DNA of 64,000 bases, from NCBI RefSeq assembly GCF_005796105.1, contig NZ_VAUO01000003.1, positions 294,865-358,864 on the forward strand, given 5' to 3'. Positions 42,585 to 50,858 of this stretch are shown here, in pieces. Position numbers and translations under genes: made by a program. Source of the DNA: Pseudomonas mosselii (lineage in GTDB: Bacteria > Pseudomonadota > Gammaproteobacteria > Pseudomonadales > Pseudomonadaceae). Each line of letters begins with the position of its first letter. Positions within the stretch are counted from its first letter, which is position 1. The notes below the pieces were generated by a model that was not told where the DNA came from, searched no databases, and worked only from the letters and a program-made list of their open reading frames with translations.

Positions 42585-43781
42585 ATGTCCCTGCCCAGTC
42601 TTCGTCTCAAAGCCAATGCCGACCGCCGCCTGCGCGCCGGCCACCTGTGGGTCTACAGCAATGAAGTCGATGTTGCCGCGACCCCGCTGCAGGGCCTGAA
42701 GGCCGGCCAGCAGGCCATTCTCGAAGCGGCTAACGGCAAGCCGCTGGGCGTGGTAGCCATGAGCCCGAACAACCTGATCTGCGCTCGCCTGCTGTCGCGC
42801 GATGCCAAGCTGCCGCTGGACAAGTCGCTGCTGGTGCACCGCCTCAACGTGGCCCTGTCGCTGCGCGAGCGCTTGTTCGACAAGCCCTGCTACCGCCTGG
42901 TGTACGGCGATTCCGACCTGCTACCGGGGCTGGTAGTCGACCGCTTCTTCGACATCCTGGTGGTCCAGCTGGCCTCGGCCACCATGGAAGCGCACAAAGA
43001 GGACGTGATCGCCGCCCTGGTGCAGGTGCTCAAGCCCAGCGGCATCCTGTTCAAGAACGACTCTGCCGCGCGCGACGCCGAAGGTTTGCCGCGCTATGTC
43101 GACGCCGTCTACGGCGAAGTGCCGGACTGGGTCGCCCTGGAAGAGAACGGCGTGAAGTTCGAAGCCCCGGTGCGTGACGGCCAGAAGACCGGCTGGTTCT
43201 ACGACCACCGCATGAACCGCGCGCGCCTGGCGCCCTACGTCAAGGGCAAGCGCGTGCTCGACTTGTTCAGCTACATCGGTGGCTGGGGCGTGCAGGCCGG
43301 CGCATTCGGTGCCAGCGAGGTATTCTGCGTAGATGCCTCGGGCTTCGCCCTGGATGGCGTCGAGCGTAATGCCGCGCTCAACGGCATCAGCGAGAAGCTG
43401 ACCTGCATCGAGGGCGATGTGTTCGAGGCCCTGCGCGAACTCAAGGCCGCCGAAGAGCGCTTCGACGTGATCATTGCCGACCCGCCCGCCTTCATCAAAC
43501 GCAAGAAAGACCTGAAGAACGGCGAGGCCGCCTACCGCCGCCTCAACGAACAGGCCATGCGCATGCTGAGCAAGGACGGCATCCTGGTCAGCGCGTCGTG
43601 CTCGATGCACCTGCCCGAGGACGACCTGCACAACATCCTGCTGACCAGCGCCCGCCACCTGGACCGCAACCTGCAACTGCTCGAACGCGGCGGCCAGGGC
43701 CCGGACCACCCGGTTCACCCGGCCATCGGCGAAACCCGCTACATCAAGAGCATCACCTGCCGGTTGCTGCCCAATAGCTGA
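42585..43781 (+). CDS. rlmI: 23S rRNA (cytosine-1962-C5)-methyltransferase
   Basis: 398 aa. N-terminal PUA domain (LRLKANADRRLRAGHLWVYSNEV), a linker with YGDSDLLPGLVVDRF, and a SAM-dependent methyltransferase domain with motif I VLDLFSYIGGWGVQAGAFGA, the DPP motif in IIADPPAFIKRK and the catalytic-Cys region SASCSMHLPEDD. Modifies a single cytosine of 23S rRNA, as E. coli RlmI does. Starts at ATG 42585 with CGGAGCG upstream; the frame open before it is not coding. Confidence 0.94.
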   Translation: MSLPSLRLKANADRRLRAGHLWVYSNEVDVAATPLQGLKAGQQAILEAANGKPLGVVAMSPNNLICARLLSRDAKLPLDKSLLVHRLNVALSLRERLFDKPCYRLVYGDSDLLPGLVVDRFFDILVVQLASATMEAHKEDVIAALVQVLKPSGILFKNDSAARDAEGLPRYVDAVYGEVPDWVALEENGVKFEAPVRDGQKTGWFYDHRMNRARLAPYVKGKRVLDLFSYIGGWGVQAGAFGASEVFCVDASGFALDGVERNAALNGISEKLTCIEGDVFEALRELKAAEERFDVIIADPPAFIKRKKDLKNGEAAYRRLNEQAMRMLSKDGILVSASCSMHLPEDDLHNILLTSARHLDRNLQLLERGGQGPDHPVHPAIGETRYIKSITCRLLPNS

Positions 43782-43784
43782 TCG

Positions 43785-43860
43785 GCAAGCTGCAAGCTGC
43801 AAGCTGCAAGCTGCAAGCTGCAAGCTGCAAGCTGCAAGCTGCAAGCTGCAAGCTGCAAGC
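43785..43860. repeat. 7-bp tandem repeat, GCAAGCT x 10.9
   Basis: Ten perfect GCAAGCT units followed by GCAAGC, beginning 4 nt after the rlmI stop. Degenerate inverted relatives (GCAGCTTGTAGCTTGC) follow at 43891-43906. A heptamer array in non-coding DNA is prone to length change by slippage. Confidence 0.95.
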
Positions 43861-44128
43861 AACGATTGTGCGCCCGCACGCTCCTGTCTTGCAGCTTGTA
43901 GCTTGCCACTTGTAGCTCAAGCATTCCCTCGCCGCGCCAGCGGTGTAGAATCGGCGCTATTCATCGCCAGACATCCCCGGCGGGTTTATGAGCTCCGGTC
44001 GAGCCTGCGGCGATCCCGCGCGGACTTCGGCCCCCCTCCTTGCCAGCGGCAACCGGCCTTCGGCGTTTCAGGACAAGAGAAGCTCACTCCCCAATTTTGT
44101 GACGTGATTTAGCCGCCAGGAGCGCTCC
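43861..44128 (+). promoter_or_regulatory. ilvD upstream region
   Basis: 268 nt between the tandem repeat and ilvD. A TAGAAT -10-like box lies at 43946-43951 with no good -35. The remaining 180-nt leader is GC-rich, with several small dyads (CCGGCGGG, CCGGCCTTCGGCG), and ends with CCAGGAG ahead of the ATG. No leader peptide rich in Ile/Val/Leu codons was found, so classical attenuation is not supported. Confidence 0.4.
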
Positions 44129-45970
44129 ATGCCTGATTATCGTTCCAAGACCTCCACCCAAGGCCGCAACATGGCCGGCGCCCGTGCCCTGTGGCGCGCC
44201 ACCGGGATGAAGGACGAAGACTTCAAGAAACCGATCATCGCCATCGCCAACTCGTTCACCCAGTTCGTCCCAGGCCATGTGCACCTGAAGGACCTGGGCC
44301 AGCTGGTCGCCCGCGAGATCGAACGCGCCGGTGGCGTGGCCAAGGAATTCAACACCATCGCCGTGGATGACGGCATCGCCATGGGCCACGACGGCATGCT
44401 GTATTCGCTGCCGAGCCGCGAGATCATCGCCGACGCCGTCGAGTACATGGTCAACGCCCACTGCGCCGACGCCATCGTGTGCATCTCCAACTGCGACAAG
44501 ATCACCCCCGGCATGCTGATGGCCGCCCTGCGCCTGAACATCCCGGTGATCTTCGTCTCCGGCGGCCCGATGGAAGCCGGCAAGACCAAGCTGGCCAGCC
44601 ACGGCCTGGACCTGGTCGACGCCATGGTCATCGCTGCCGACTCCTCGGCCAGTGACGAAAAAGTCGCCGAATACGAGCGCAGCGCCTGCCCGACCTGTGG
44701 TTCGTGCTCCGGCATGTTCACCGCCAACTCGATGAACTGCCTGACCGAAGCGCTGGGCCTGGCCCTGCCGGGCAACGGCTCGACGCTGGCTACCCACTCG
44801 GACCGCGAGCAGCTGTTCCTCACCGCAGGTCGCACCATCGTTGAGCTGTGCAAACGCTACTACGGCGAAAACGACGACTCCGTGCTGCCACGCAGCATCG
44901 CCAACTTCAAGGCGTTCGAGAACGCCATGATGCTCGACATCGCCATGGGCGGCTCGACCAACACCATCCTGCACCTGCTGGCCGCCGCCCAGGAAGGTGA
45001 GGTGGCGTTCGACCTGCGCGACATCGATCGCCTGTCGCGCAAGGTACCGCAGCTGTGCAAAGTGGCGCCGAACATCCAGAAGTACCACATGGAAGACGTG
45101 CACCGCGCAGGTGGCATCTTCAGCATCCTCGGTTCGCTGGCCCGTGGCGGCCTGCTGCACACCGACCTGCCGACCGTACACAGCCGCAGCATGGAAGAAG
45201 CCATCGCCAAGTGGGACATCACCCAGACCGATGACGAAGCCGTGCACACCTTCTTCAAGGCAGGCCCGGCCGGCATCCCGACGCAGACCGCGTTCAGCCA
45301 GTCGACCCGTTGGGAAACCCTCGACGACGACCGCGAGAACGGCTGCATCCGAAGCTTCGAGCACGCTTACTCGCAAGAAGGCGGCCTGGCCGTGCTGTAC
45401 GGCAACATCGCCCTGGACGGCTGCGTGGTGAAAACTGCCGGCGTGGACGAGTCGATCCATGTGTTCGAAGGCACTGCGAAGATCTTCGAGAGCCAGGACA
45501 GTGCCGTGCGCGGCATCCTCGCCGACGAAGTGAAGGCCGGCGACATCGTGATCATCCGCTACGAAGGCCCGAAAGGCGGCCCGGGCATGCAGGAGATGCT
45601 GTACCCGACCTCGTACCTGAAGTCCAAGGGCCTGGGCAAGGCATGTGCCCTGCTCACCGACGGTCGCTTCTCGGGCGGCACCTCGGGCCTGTCCATCGGC
45701 CACGCCTCGCCGGAAGCGGCCGCAGGCGGCGCCATCGGCCTGGTCCGGGACGGCGACAAGGTACTGATCGACATTCCGAACCGTTCGATCAACCTGCTGG
45801 TCAGCGATGAAGAGCTGGCCCAACGCCGCGTCGAGCAGGACAAGAAAGGCTGGAAACCGGCCGAAGTCCGCCCACGCAAGGTGACCACTGCACTGAAAGC
45901 CTACGCCCTGCTGGCCACCAGCGCCGACAAAGGTGCGGTGCGCAACAAGGCGATGCTGGACGGGCTGTGA
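44129..45970 (+). CDS. ilvD: dihydroxy-acid dehydratase
   Basis: 613-aa iron-sulfur enzyme converting 2,3-dihydroxy-3-methylvalerate and 2,3-dihydroxyisovalerate to the 2-keto acids, the third common step of isoleucine/valine synthesis. Cluster-ligand motifs are visible: [14 protein letters not shown] and [20 protein letters not shown], then LPGNGS and the C-terminal [20 protein letters not shown]. Full length. Monocistronic, closed by a strong terminator. ilvA for the same pathway lies at 61.6-63.1 kb. Confidence 0.98.
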   Translation: MPDYRSKTSTQGRNMAGARALWRATGMKDEDFKKPIIAIANSFTQFVPGHVHLKDLGQLVAREIERAGGVAKEFNTIAVDDGIAMGHDGMLYSLPSREIIADAVEYMVNAHCADAIVCISNCDKITPGMLMAALRLNIPVIFVSGGPMEAGKTKLASHGLDLVDAMVIAADSSASDEKVAEYERSACPTCGSCSGMFTANSMNCLTEALGLALPGNGSTLATHSDREQLFLTAGRTIVELCKRYYGENDDSVLPRSIANFKAFENAMMLDIAMGGSTNTILHLLAAAQEGEVAFDLRDIDRLSRKVPQLCKVAPNIQKYHMEDVHRAGGIFSILGSLARGGLLHTDLPTVHSRSMEEAIAKWDITQTDDEAVHTFFKAGPAGIPTQTAFSQSTRWETLDDDRENGCIRSFEHAYSQEGGLAVLYGNIALDGCVVKTAGVDESIHVFEGTAKIFESQDSAVRGILADEVKAGDIVIIRYEGPKGGPGMQEMLYPTSYLKSKGLGKACALLTDGRFSGGTSGLSIGHASPEAAAGGAIGLVRDGDKVLIDIPNRSINLLVSDEELAQRRVEQDKKGWKPAEVRPRKVTTALKAYALLATSADKGAVRNKAMLDGL

Positions 45971-45993
45971 GTCGCTGACTGGCTGAAACAAGA

Positions 45994-46020
45994 ACCGGCG
46001 CCCTGAGCGCCGGTTTTTTT
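45994..46020 (+). terminator. rho-independent terminator of ilvD
   Basis: ACCGGCGC (45994-46001) pairs with GCGCCGGT (46007-46014) around a 5-nt loop and runs straight into a T tract. Confidence 0.95.
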
Positions 46021-46046
46021 ATGCCTGGAGTCGGACATTTGAGATG

Positions 46047-46100
46047 GATGGCACCGGCTGCGCCGGTGTTCGCGGCCCAAGGCCGCTCCTACAGGCGGTG
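46047..46100. repeat. REP element between ilvD and pchP
   Basis: GGCACCGGCTGCGCCGGTG hairpin followed by GCGGCCCAAGGCCGCTCCTA; typical P. putida REP unit. Confidence 0.75.
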
Positions 46101-46120
46101 GCGCAGGAGCAACGTAACGC

Positions 46121-47179
46121 TTACTGAATCTGCTCCGGCGTCACGATCACCCAGTTCTTGTCCGCCGTTACCGGCAACCCTTCCTTGGCCTGCGCCGCCG
46201 CATGCTTGCTGATCATCCCGTTCAATTGGTCCATGTACTTGGCCTTGCGGTTTATCCACAGGTGGATGCCGCCCTTGCCCACATCGACGCTATGAAACTG
46301 CATGTAGCCATCGCTGGTCGGGGTATCGCCGCCAACCAGCACCGGCTTTTTCCACTCATCGATATAGGTGAGGATCGCCGCTTGCTTGCCTGCCATCCAG
46401 GTGGCAGGGGTCCACAGGTACGGGGTCAGCTCCAGGCCTTCGTTGGCCTTGGGGTCATAATGGCCAGCGCTGATCTGCTTGCGCGCCGTGGTCAACTGGC
46501 CGCTGGCGCGGTCCTTGAGCAGCAGGCTCACGCCGATCACGTTCTCGGGTTTGACGTTGTAGCCGTACTTGGGATCGGATGCGACCATGCGCACCAGCTC
46601 TTCGGACGCGGCAGAGATCACGTAGACCTCGATGCCGTTCTCCATCAGTTTGTTGTAAAGCTCGGCCTGGCCGCTGAAGACCTTCGGCGGCTGCACCTCG
46701 ATGGACTTGACCTGGTCGCCTTCAAAATAAGTGCTGGGGATCGGCTTGCCCGAGGCCATCAGCTCGTCCACCTGGACCTTCAACTCCTTGAGGGTGAAGC
46801 CTGAGAACACTTGAGCCACCCAGGGGTAGCAGACCATGTCGTCGATCTCGCACAGCCGGTAGTAATAGCTAAACAGGCTTTCCTTGTGCTCGGCGGTGTC
46901 CTTGAACGGGATCAGCTTGAGCGAAGGATCGAGCTTGTCGCGAGTCAGCAGACCCTTGTTCTCCATGAACGGCAGCAGCGACTCCTCAAGGTCGTAGCGG
47001 TAGCTGGTGTTGTCCATGTCGAACACCGCGTAGTTACCCTTGTTGGCGTTCGCCTTGATCATCGCGTCGAGCTGACTGGCGGCCTCGGCAGGCCAGTGCT
47101 TGAGTTCGGTGGCGGCCCAACTGCTGGCGCTCAGCAACAGGGCCAGGCTACCGGCGAGGATTTTCGAAGCAGACTTCAT
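46121..47179 (-). CDS. pchP: phosphorylcholine phosphatase
   Basis: 352-aa periplasmic HAD-superfamily phosphatase that releases choline from phosphorylcholine, acting after phospholipase C on host or membrane lipids. A signal peptide ends near SSWAA (about residue 23). HAD motif I is FDMDNTSYRYD with Asp54, Asp56 and Thr58; motif II is VISAASEE; the motif IV region is VLVGGDTPTSDGYM. This combination and the LEESLLPFMENKG segment match P. aeruginosa PchP. In P. aeruginosa the gene is induced by choline metabolites via GbdR; I did not find a convincing GbdR site here. Confidence 0.9.
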   Translation of the reverse strand: MKSASKILAGSLALLLSASSWAATELKHWPAEAASQLDAMIKANANKGNYAVFDMDNTSYRYDLEESLLPFMENKGLLTRDKLDPSLKLIPFKDTAEHKESLFSYYYRLCEIDDMVCYPWVAQVFSGFTLKELKVQVDELMASGKPIPSTYFEGDQVKSIEVQPPKVFSGQAELYNKLMENGIEVYVISAASEELVRMVASDPKYGYNVKPENVIGVSLLLKDRASGQLTTARKQISAGHYDPKANEGLELTPYLWTPATWMAGKQAAILTYIDEWKKPVLVGGDTPTSDGYMQFHSVDVGKGGIHLWINRKAKYMDQLNGMISKHAAAQAKEGLPVTADKNWVIVTPEQIQ

Positions 47180-47466
47180 ACAGGCATCTCCCTAAGACGT
47201 GGCCGTTCACCCTAGACCGGTTTGGTGACAAACGGACACTCCGTACCGACCCCAGAACAGCCCTCAGCGTCACGCGCACCGCCAAAAGCGACACCTGGTT
47301 ATTCAAAAAACGACTATCACCATTACTTTTGGATATAAACCCGTTTGCTTTCAGGCTGTTAGCATTTTTGCTTTTTCCCGAACCAGCCCCTGTCTTTGAG
47401 CCTGCTGACGCGGCATTGATCACCGTACGCAAGGCCCTGCAGAAGCAGCCTTGCGCCGCGACAATC

Positions 47467-47982
47467 TCAACGCTTGTCCCACACCTCGAAGTGATACCCA
47501 GGCTTGCCTTCCTCAGCCTGCGCCTCGCTCGACGTCAGCGCCCACTGTTGCTGATCGAATTCAGGGAACCAGGCATCGCCCTGCGGCGACAGCTCCACAC
47601 GGGTCAGGTACATGCGGCTCACCAGCCCCTTCTCCAGCGCCTGCGCATACAACTGCGCGCCGCCGATCAGCATCAGCTCATCGACGCCCTGCTCGCGTGC
47701 CCACTGCTCGGCACGCAGCAGCGCCTGCTCCAGCGAGGCGAAGACCTCGGCGCCGGCCAGCGCCAGGCCTGCCTGGCGGCTGACCACGATATTCAGCCGC
47801 CCCGGTAGCGGACGGCCCAGCGAGTCCCAGGTCTTGCGCCCCATGATGATCGGCTTGCCGAGGGTGGTGGCCTTGAAATACTTGAAATCCCCCGGCAGGT
47901 GCCAGGGCATGGAATTGTCGATGCCGATCACACGGTTCTCGGCGAGCGCCGCGATCAGGCTTAGGGGAAGTGAGGTAGTCAT
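47467..47982 (-). CDS. folA: dihydrofolate reductase
   Basis: 171 aa. NADPH-dependent reduction of dihydrofolate to tetrahydrofolate, feeding the thymidylate synthase encoded 6 kb away. DHFR motifs: LIAALAENRVIGIDNSMPWHLPGDFKYFKATTLGKPIIMGRKTWDS and LMLIGGAQLYAQAL. Start at ATG 47982. The long frame open upstream runs antisense to the neighbouring DUF2868 gene and is not coding. Confidence 0.97.
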   Translation of the reverse strand: MTTSLPLSLIAALAENRVIGIDNSMPWHLPGDFKYFKATTLGKPIIMGRKTWDSLGRPLPGRLNIVVSRQAGLALAGAEVFASLEQALLRAEQWAREQGVDELMLIGGAQLYAQALEKGLVSRMYLTRVELSPQGDAWFPEFDQQQWALTSSEAQAEEGKPGYHFEVWDKR

Positions 47983-48036
47983 GCCGGCGAGGATAGCACC
48001 GGGCGCGTGGGTTATGCTTGCCCCCTGACCTGTGCA

Positions 48037-49428
48037 ATGGAAGAGCTTGTGACCGCACCGACCCCACTCGACAAGCGCTGGCTCACCGAAGCGGTGCGCC
48101 TGCGCGAGGAACACGCAGGCCCCCTGGAGGATCAGGAGGCCAACCGTCACGCCCGCCAGCAGGGCGGCGATCTGGCGGCGCGCATCGAGACCCGCGCCCT
48201 GTGGCTGGCCGAGCGCGACGGCATGACCGACGCGCTGCGCCACTGGAAACAAGGCGCGCGCCTGGCGTTGCTGGCCTTGATGGTATTGGCCGTACTCAGC
48301 GGCGCAGGTCTTGGCCTGGCTGCGCTGGGCGATGGCCAGCGACCGGTGAACGTGTTCTGGGCCTTGGGCAGCCTGCTGGGGCTGGACCTGCTGTTGTTGA
48401 TCGGCTGGGCGCTGGGCTTTTGCCTGGCCGGCGAGCACGGCGCAGCGTTGGGCCGCGTGTGGCTGTGGCTCAGCGAACGCTTCGCCCGTGACGCCAAGGC
48501 CGCGCAGCTGGCGCCAGCACTGCTGGTATTGCTACAACGCCAACGCCTGAACCGCTGGTTACTGGGCCTGCTGGTACATGGCCTGTGGATGCTGGCGATG
48601 CTCGCGGCGCTGGGCATGCTGCTGGCGCTGCTGGCAACCCGACGCTATGGCTTCGTCTGGGAAACCACCCTGCTGGCAGCCGAACCGTTCATCAGCCTGA
48701 CTCGCGCCTTGGGCGCACTGCCCTCCCTGCTGGGCTTCGGGTTGCCTGACGAGGCGATGATCCGCGCCAGCGGCGCCACCCTGCCAGCCCTGGATGGGGC
48801 GCGCCAGGCCTGGGCCAGCTGGCTGCTTGGAGTAGTGCTGGTGTATGGCCTGCTGCCGCGCCTGGCGCTGGCGGCGTTGTGCCTGTGGCGCTGGCGCCAG
48901 GGCCGCGCACGTCTGACGCTGGACCTCAACCTGCCCGGCTACGCGCAGTTGCGCGAAGCCCTGATGCCGCGCAGCGAGCGCCTAGGTGTGCAGGACGTCG
49001 CCCCCGACGCGCTGCCACACCTGGAGGCCGGACAACTGGACAGCGGGAGCAGCGGCGCGTTGTTGGTCGGGCTGGAGCTGGACGACCAGCACCCCTGGCC
49101 ACCCGCCCTGCCCACTGGCATCACCCACGCAGGCGTGTTGGACAGCCGCGAATCGCGCCACAAGTTGCTGGAGCAGCTCAGCCGGTTTCCTCCGGCACGC
49201 CTGGCCATTGCCTGTGATCCGCGCCGTTCAGCGGATCGCGGTAGCCTGGCGCTGCTCGCCGAGCTGGCGCGCAATGCAGGCGCCACGCGCATCTGGCTGC
49301 TCCAGCCGCTGCCCGGCCAAGCCCTGGACGCTGCACGCCTGGGTGACTGGCACGAGGCCCTCGACCGCCTGGGCCTGCCCCACGCCGACACCTCGCCCCT
49401 GACCTGGCTGGAGCATGGCCATGACTGA
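48037..49428 (+). CDS. DUF2868 membrane protein
   Basis: 463-aa protein of unknown function with the DUF2868 domain. An N-terminal basic helix (LDKRWLTEAVRLREEHAGPLEDQEAN) precedes about four to five TM segments (LALLALMVLAVLSGAGLGLAAL; LLGLDLLLLIGWALGFCLAG; LLGLLVHGLWMLAMLAALGML; one near 270). A cytoplasmic C-terminal domain follows. It overlaps the DUF3482 GTPase gene by 8 nt, and the two families are regularly encoded together, suggesting a membrane-bound GTPase pair. Start is uncertain between ATG 48037 and GTG 48049; the latter has GGAAGAG upstream. Confidence 0.85.
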   Translation: MEELVTAPTPLDKRWLTEAVRLREEHAGPLEDQEANRHARQQGGDLAARIETRALWLAERDGMTDALRHWKQGARLALLALMVLAVLSGAGLGLAALGDGQRPVNVFWALGSLLGLDLLLLIGWALGFCLAGEHGAALGRVWLWLSERFARDAKAAQLAPALLVLLQRQRLNRWLLGLLVHGLWMLAMLAALGMLLALLATRRYGFVWETTLLAAEPFISLTRALGALPSLLGFGLPDEAMIRASGATLPALDGARQAWASWLLGVVLVYGLLPRLALAALCLWRWRQGRARLTLDLNLPGYAQLREALMPRSERLGVQDVAPDALPHLEAGQLDSGSSGALLVGLELDDQHPWPPALPTGITHAGVLDSRESRHKLLEQLSRFPPARLAIACDPRRSADRGSLALLAELARNAGATRIWLLQPLPGQALDAARLGDWHEALDRLGLPHADTSPLTWLEHGHD

Positions 49429-50785
49429 GCCGCTGAAACTCGCCGTGGTTGGGCACACCAACGTCGGCAAAACCTCATTGCTGCGCACCCTGACCCGTGA
49501 TGTCGGCTTTGGCGAGGTGTCGCACCGCCCCAGCACCACCCGTCACGTCGAGGGCGCGCGTCTGTCGGTGGACGGCCAGCCACTGCTGGAGCTATACGAC
49601 ACCCCCGGCCTGGAAGACGCCATCGCTCTGCTCGACTACCTCGAACGCCTGGAGCGCCCCGGCGAGCGTCTGGACGGCCCTGCGCGTCTTGAGCGGTTCC
49701 TGCAGGGCAGCGAAGCGCGCCAGCGCTTCGAGCAAGAAGCCAAGGTGTTGCGCCAGTTGCTGGCCAGCGATGCCGGGCTCTACGTGATCGATGCACGCGA
49801 ACCCGTCCTCGCCAAGTACCGCGATGAACTCCAAGTGCTGGCCGGTTGCGGCAAGCCGCTGCTGCCGGTGCTCAACTTCGTCGCCAGCCCGTCGCACCGC
49901 GAAGTGCAATGGCGCGAAACCCTGGCGCGCCTTGGCCTGCATGCACTGGTGCGCTTCGACAGCGTGGCCCCGCCCGAGGATGGTGAGCGCCGCCTGTACG
50001 AGAGCCTGGCCCTGCTGCTCGAACAAGCCCGTCCGGCGCTGCAACGGCTGATCGACGACCAGCAGGCCCAGCGCTTGGACCGGCAGCGCAGCGGCAAACG
50101 CCTGATCGCCGAGCTGTTGCTCGACTGCGCCGCCTGCCGACGCAGCGTCGAGACCGAGCCTGGCGCCGAAGCCCGCGCCATCGAAGCCCTGCGCCAGGAC
50201 GTACGCCAACGCGAGCAACGCTGCGTGGAAGCGCTGCTCAAGCTGTACGCTTTCCGTCGCGAGGACGCCAACGCCGCTGATCTGCCGCTGCTCGACGGCC
50301 GCTGGGGCGATGACCTGTTCAACCCCGAGACACTCAAACTGCTGGGCGTGCGCTTGGGCAGCGGGGTGGCCGCAGGCGCTGCGGCCGGCGCGGGCGTGGA
50401 CCTGCTGGTCGGTGGCCTTACCTTGGGGGCCGCAGCCCTGGCTGGCGCGATTGCCGGGGGCGCGTTACAGACGGCGCGCAACTACGGCGCACGCTTGATG
50501 GGCAAGCTCAAAGGCCAGCGCGAACTGACCGTGGACGACACGGTGCTGCGCCTGCTGGCGTTGCGTCAGCAGCAGTTGATGGTGGCACTCGACAGCCGCG
50601 GGCATGCGGCGCAGGACAGCATTCGCCTGGCCATACCGGATGAAAAAGCCTGGCGCGAGGGCAAGCTGCCCGACGCCCTGGGTAAAGCCCGGGCGCATCC
50701 GCAGTGGTCGACCCTGAACCCTGGCTCCAGGGTGAATCAGGCCCAACGCCAGGAACAGCTGGAGGCGTTGGTGGCCCAGCTCTGA
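49421..50785 (+). CDS. DUF3482-domain GTPase
   Basis: 454 aa. The N-terminal Era/Der-like GTPase domain has P-loop GHTNVGKTS, switch region STTRHVEG, G3 DTPG and a NKxD-type region in LPVLNFVASPSH. A DUF3482 C-terminal half includes a strongly Gly/Ala-rich hydrophobic segment (GVAAGAAAGAGVDLLVGGLTLGAAALAGAIAGGAL in the genome order, about residues 310-350) that may insert in or contact the membrane. Start ATG 49421 has GGAG at a proper distance; ATG 49415 is too close to it. Coupled to the DUF2868 gene. Role unknown. Confidence 0.87.
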   Translation: MTEPLKLAVVGHTNVGKTSLLRTLTRDVGFGEVSHRPSTTRHVEGARLSVDGQPLLELYDTPGLEDAIALLDYLERLERPGERLDGPARLERFLQGSEARQRFEQEAKVLRQLLASDAGLYVIDAREPVLAKYRDELQVLAGCGKPLLPVLNFVASPSHREVQWRETLARLGLHALVRFDSVAPPEDGERRLYESLALLLEQARPALQRLIDDQQAQRLDRQRSGKRLIAELLLDCAACRRSVETEPGAEARAIEALRQDVRQREQRCVEALLKLYAFRREDANAADLPLLDGRWGDDLFNPETLKLLGVRLGSGVAAGAAAGAGVDLLVGGLTLGAAALAGAIAGGALQTARNYGARLMGKLKGQRELTVDDTVLRLLALRQQQLMVALDSRGHAAQDSIRLAIPDEKAWREGKLPDALGKARAHPQWSTLNPGSRVNQAQRQEQLEALVAQL

Positions 50786-50858
50786 CGCCACAACACCGGC
50801 GCGCCGGGCCTACACCTGACACTCATGCCGGCGCAGGCGCACGGCAAGCCTCGACGCC

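Noticed and set aside
43785..43860. Possible CRISPR array
   Set aside because: A 7-bp head-to-tail tandem repeat with no spacers and no cas genes nearby.
42921..43862. Minus-strand frame with repeated LAACSLQ peptide
   Set aside because: The repeat peptide is just the heptamer array read in frame, continuing antisense through rlmI.
44084..45991. 635-codon frame antisense to ilvD
   Set aside because: Mirror of ilvD with low-complexity composition; the ilvD iron-sulfur motifs are unambiguous.
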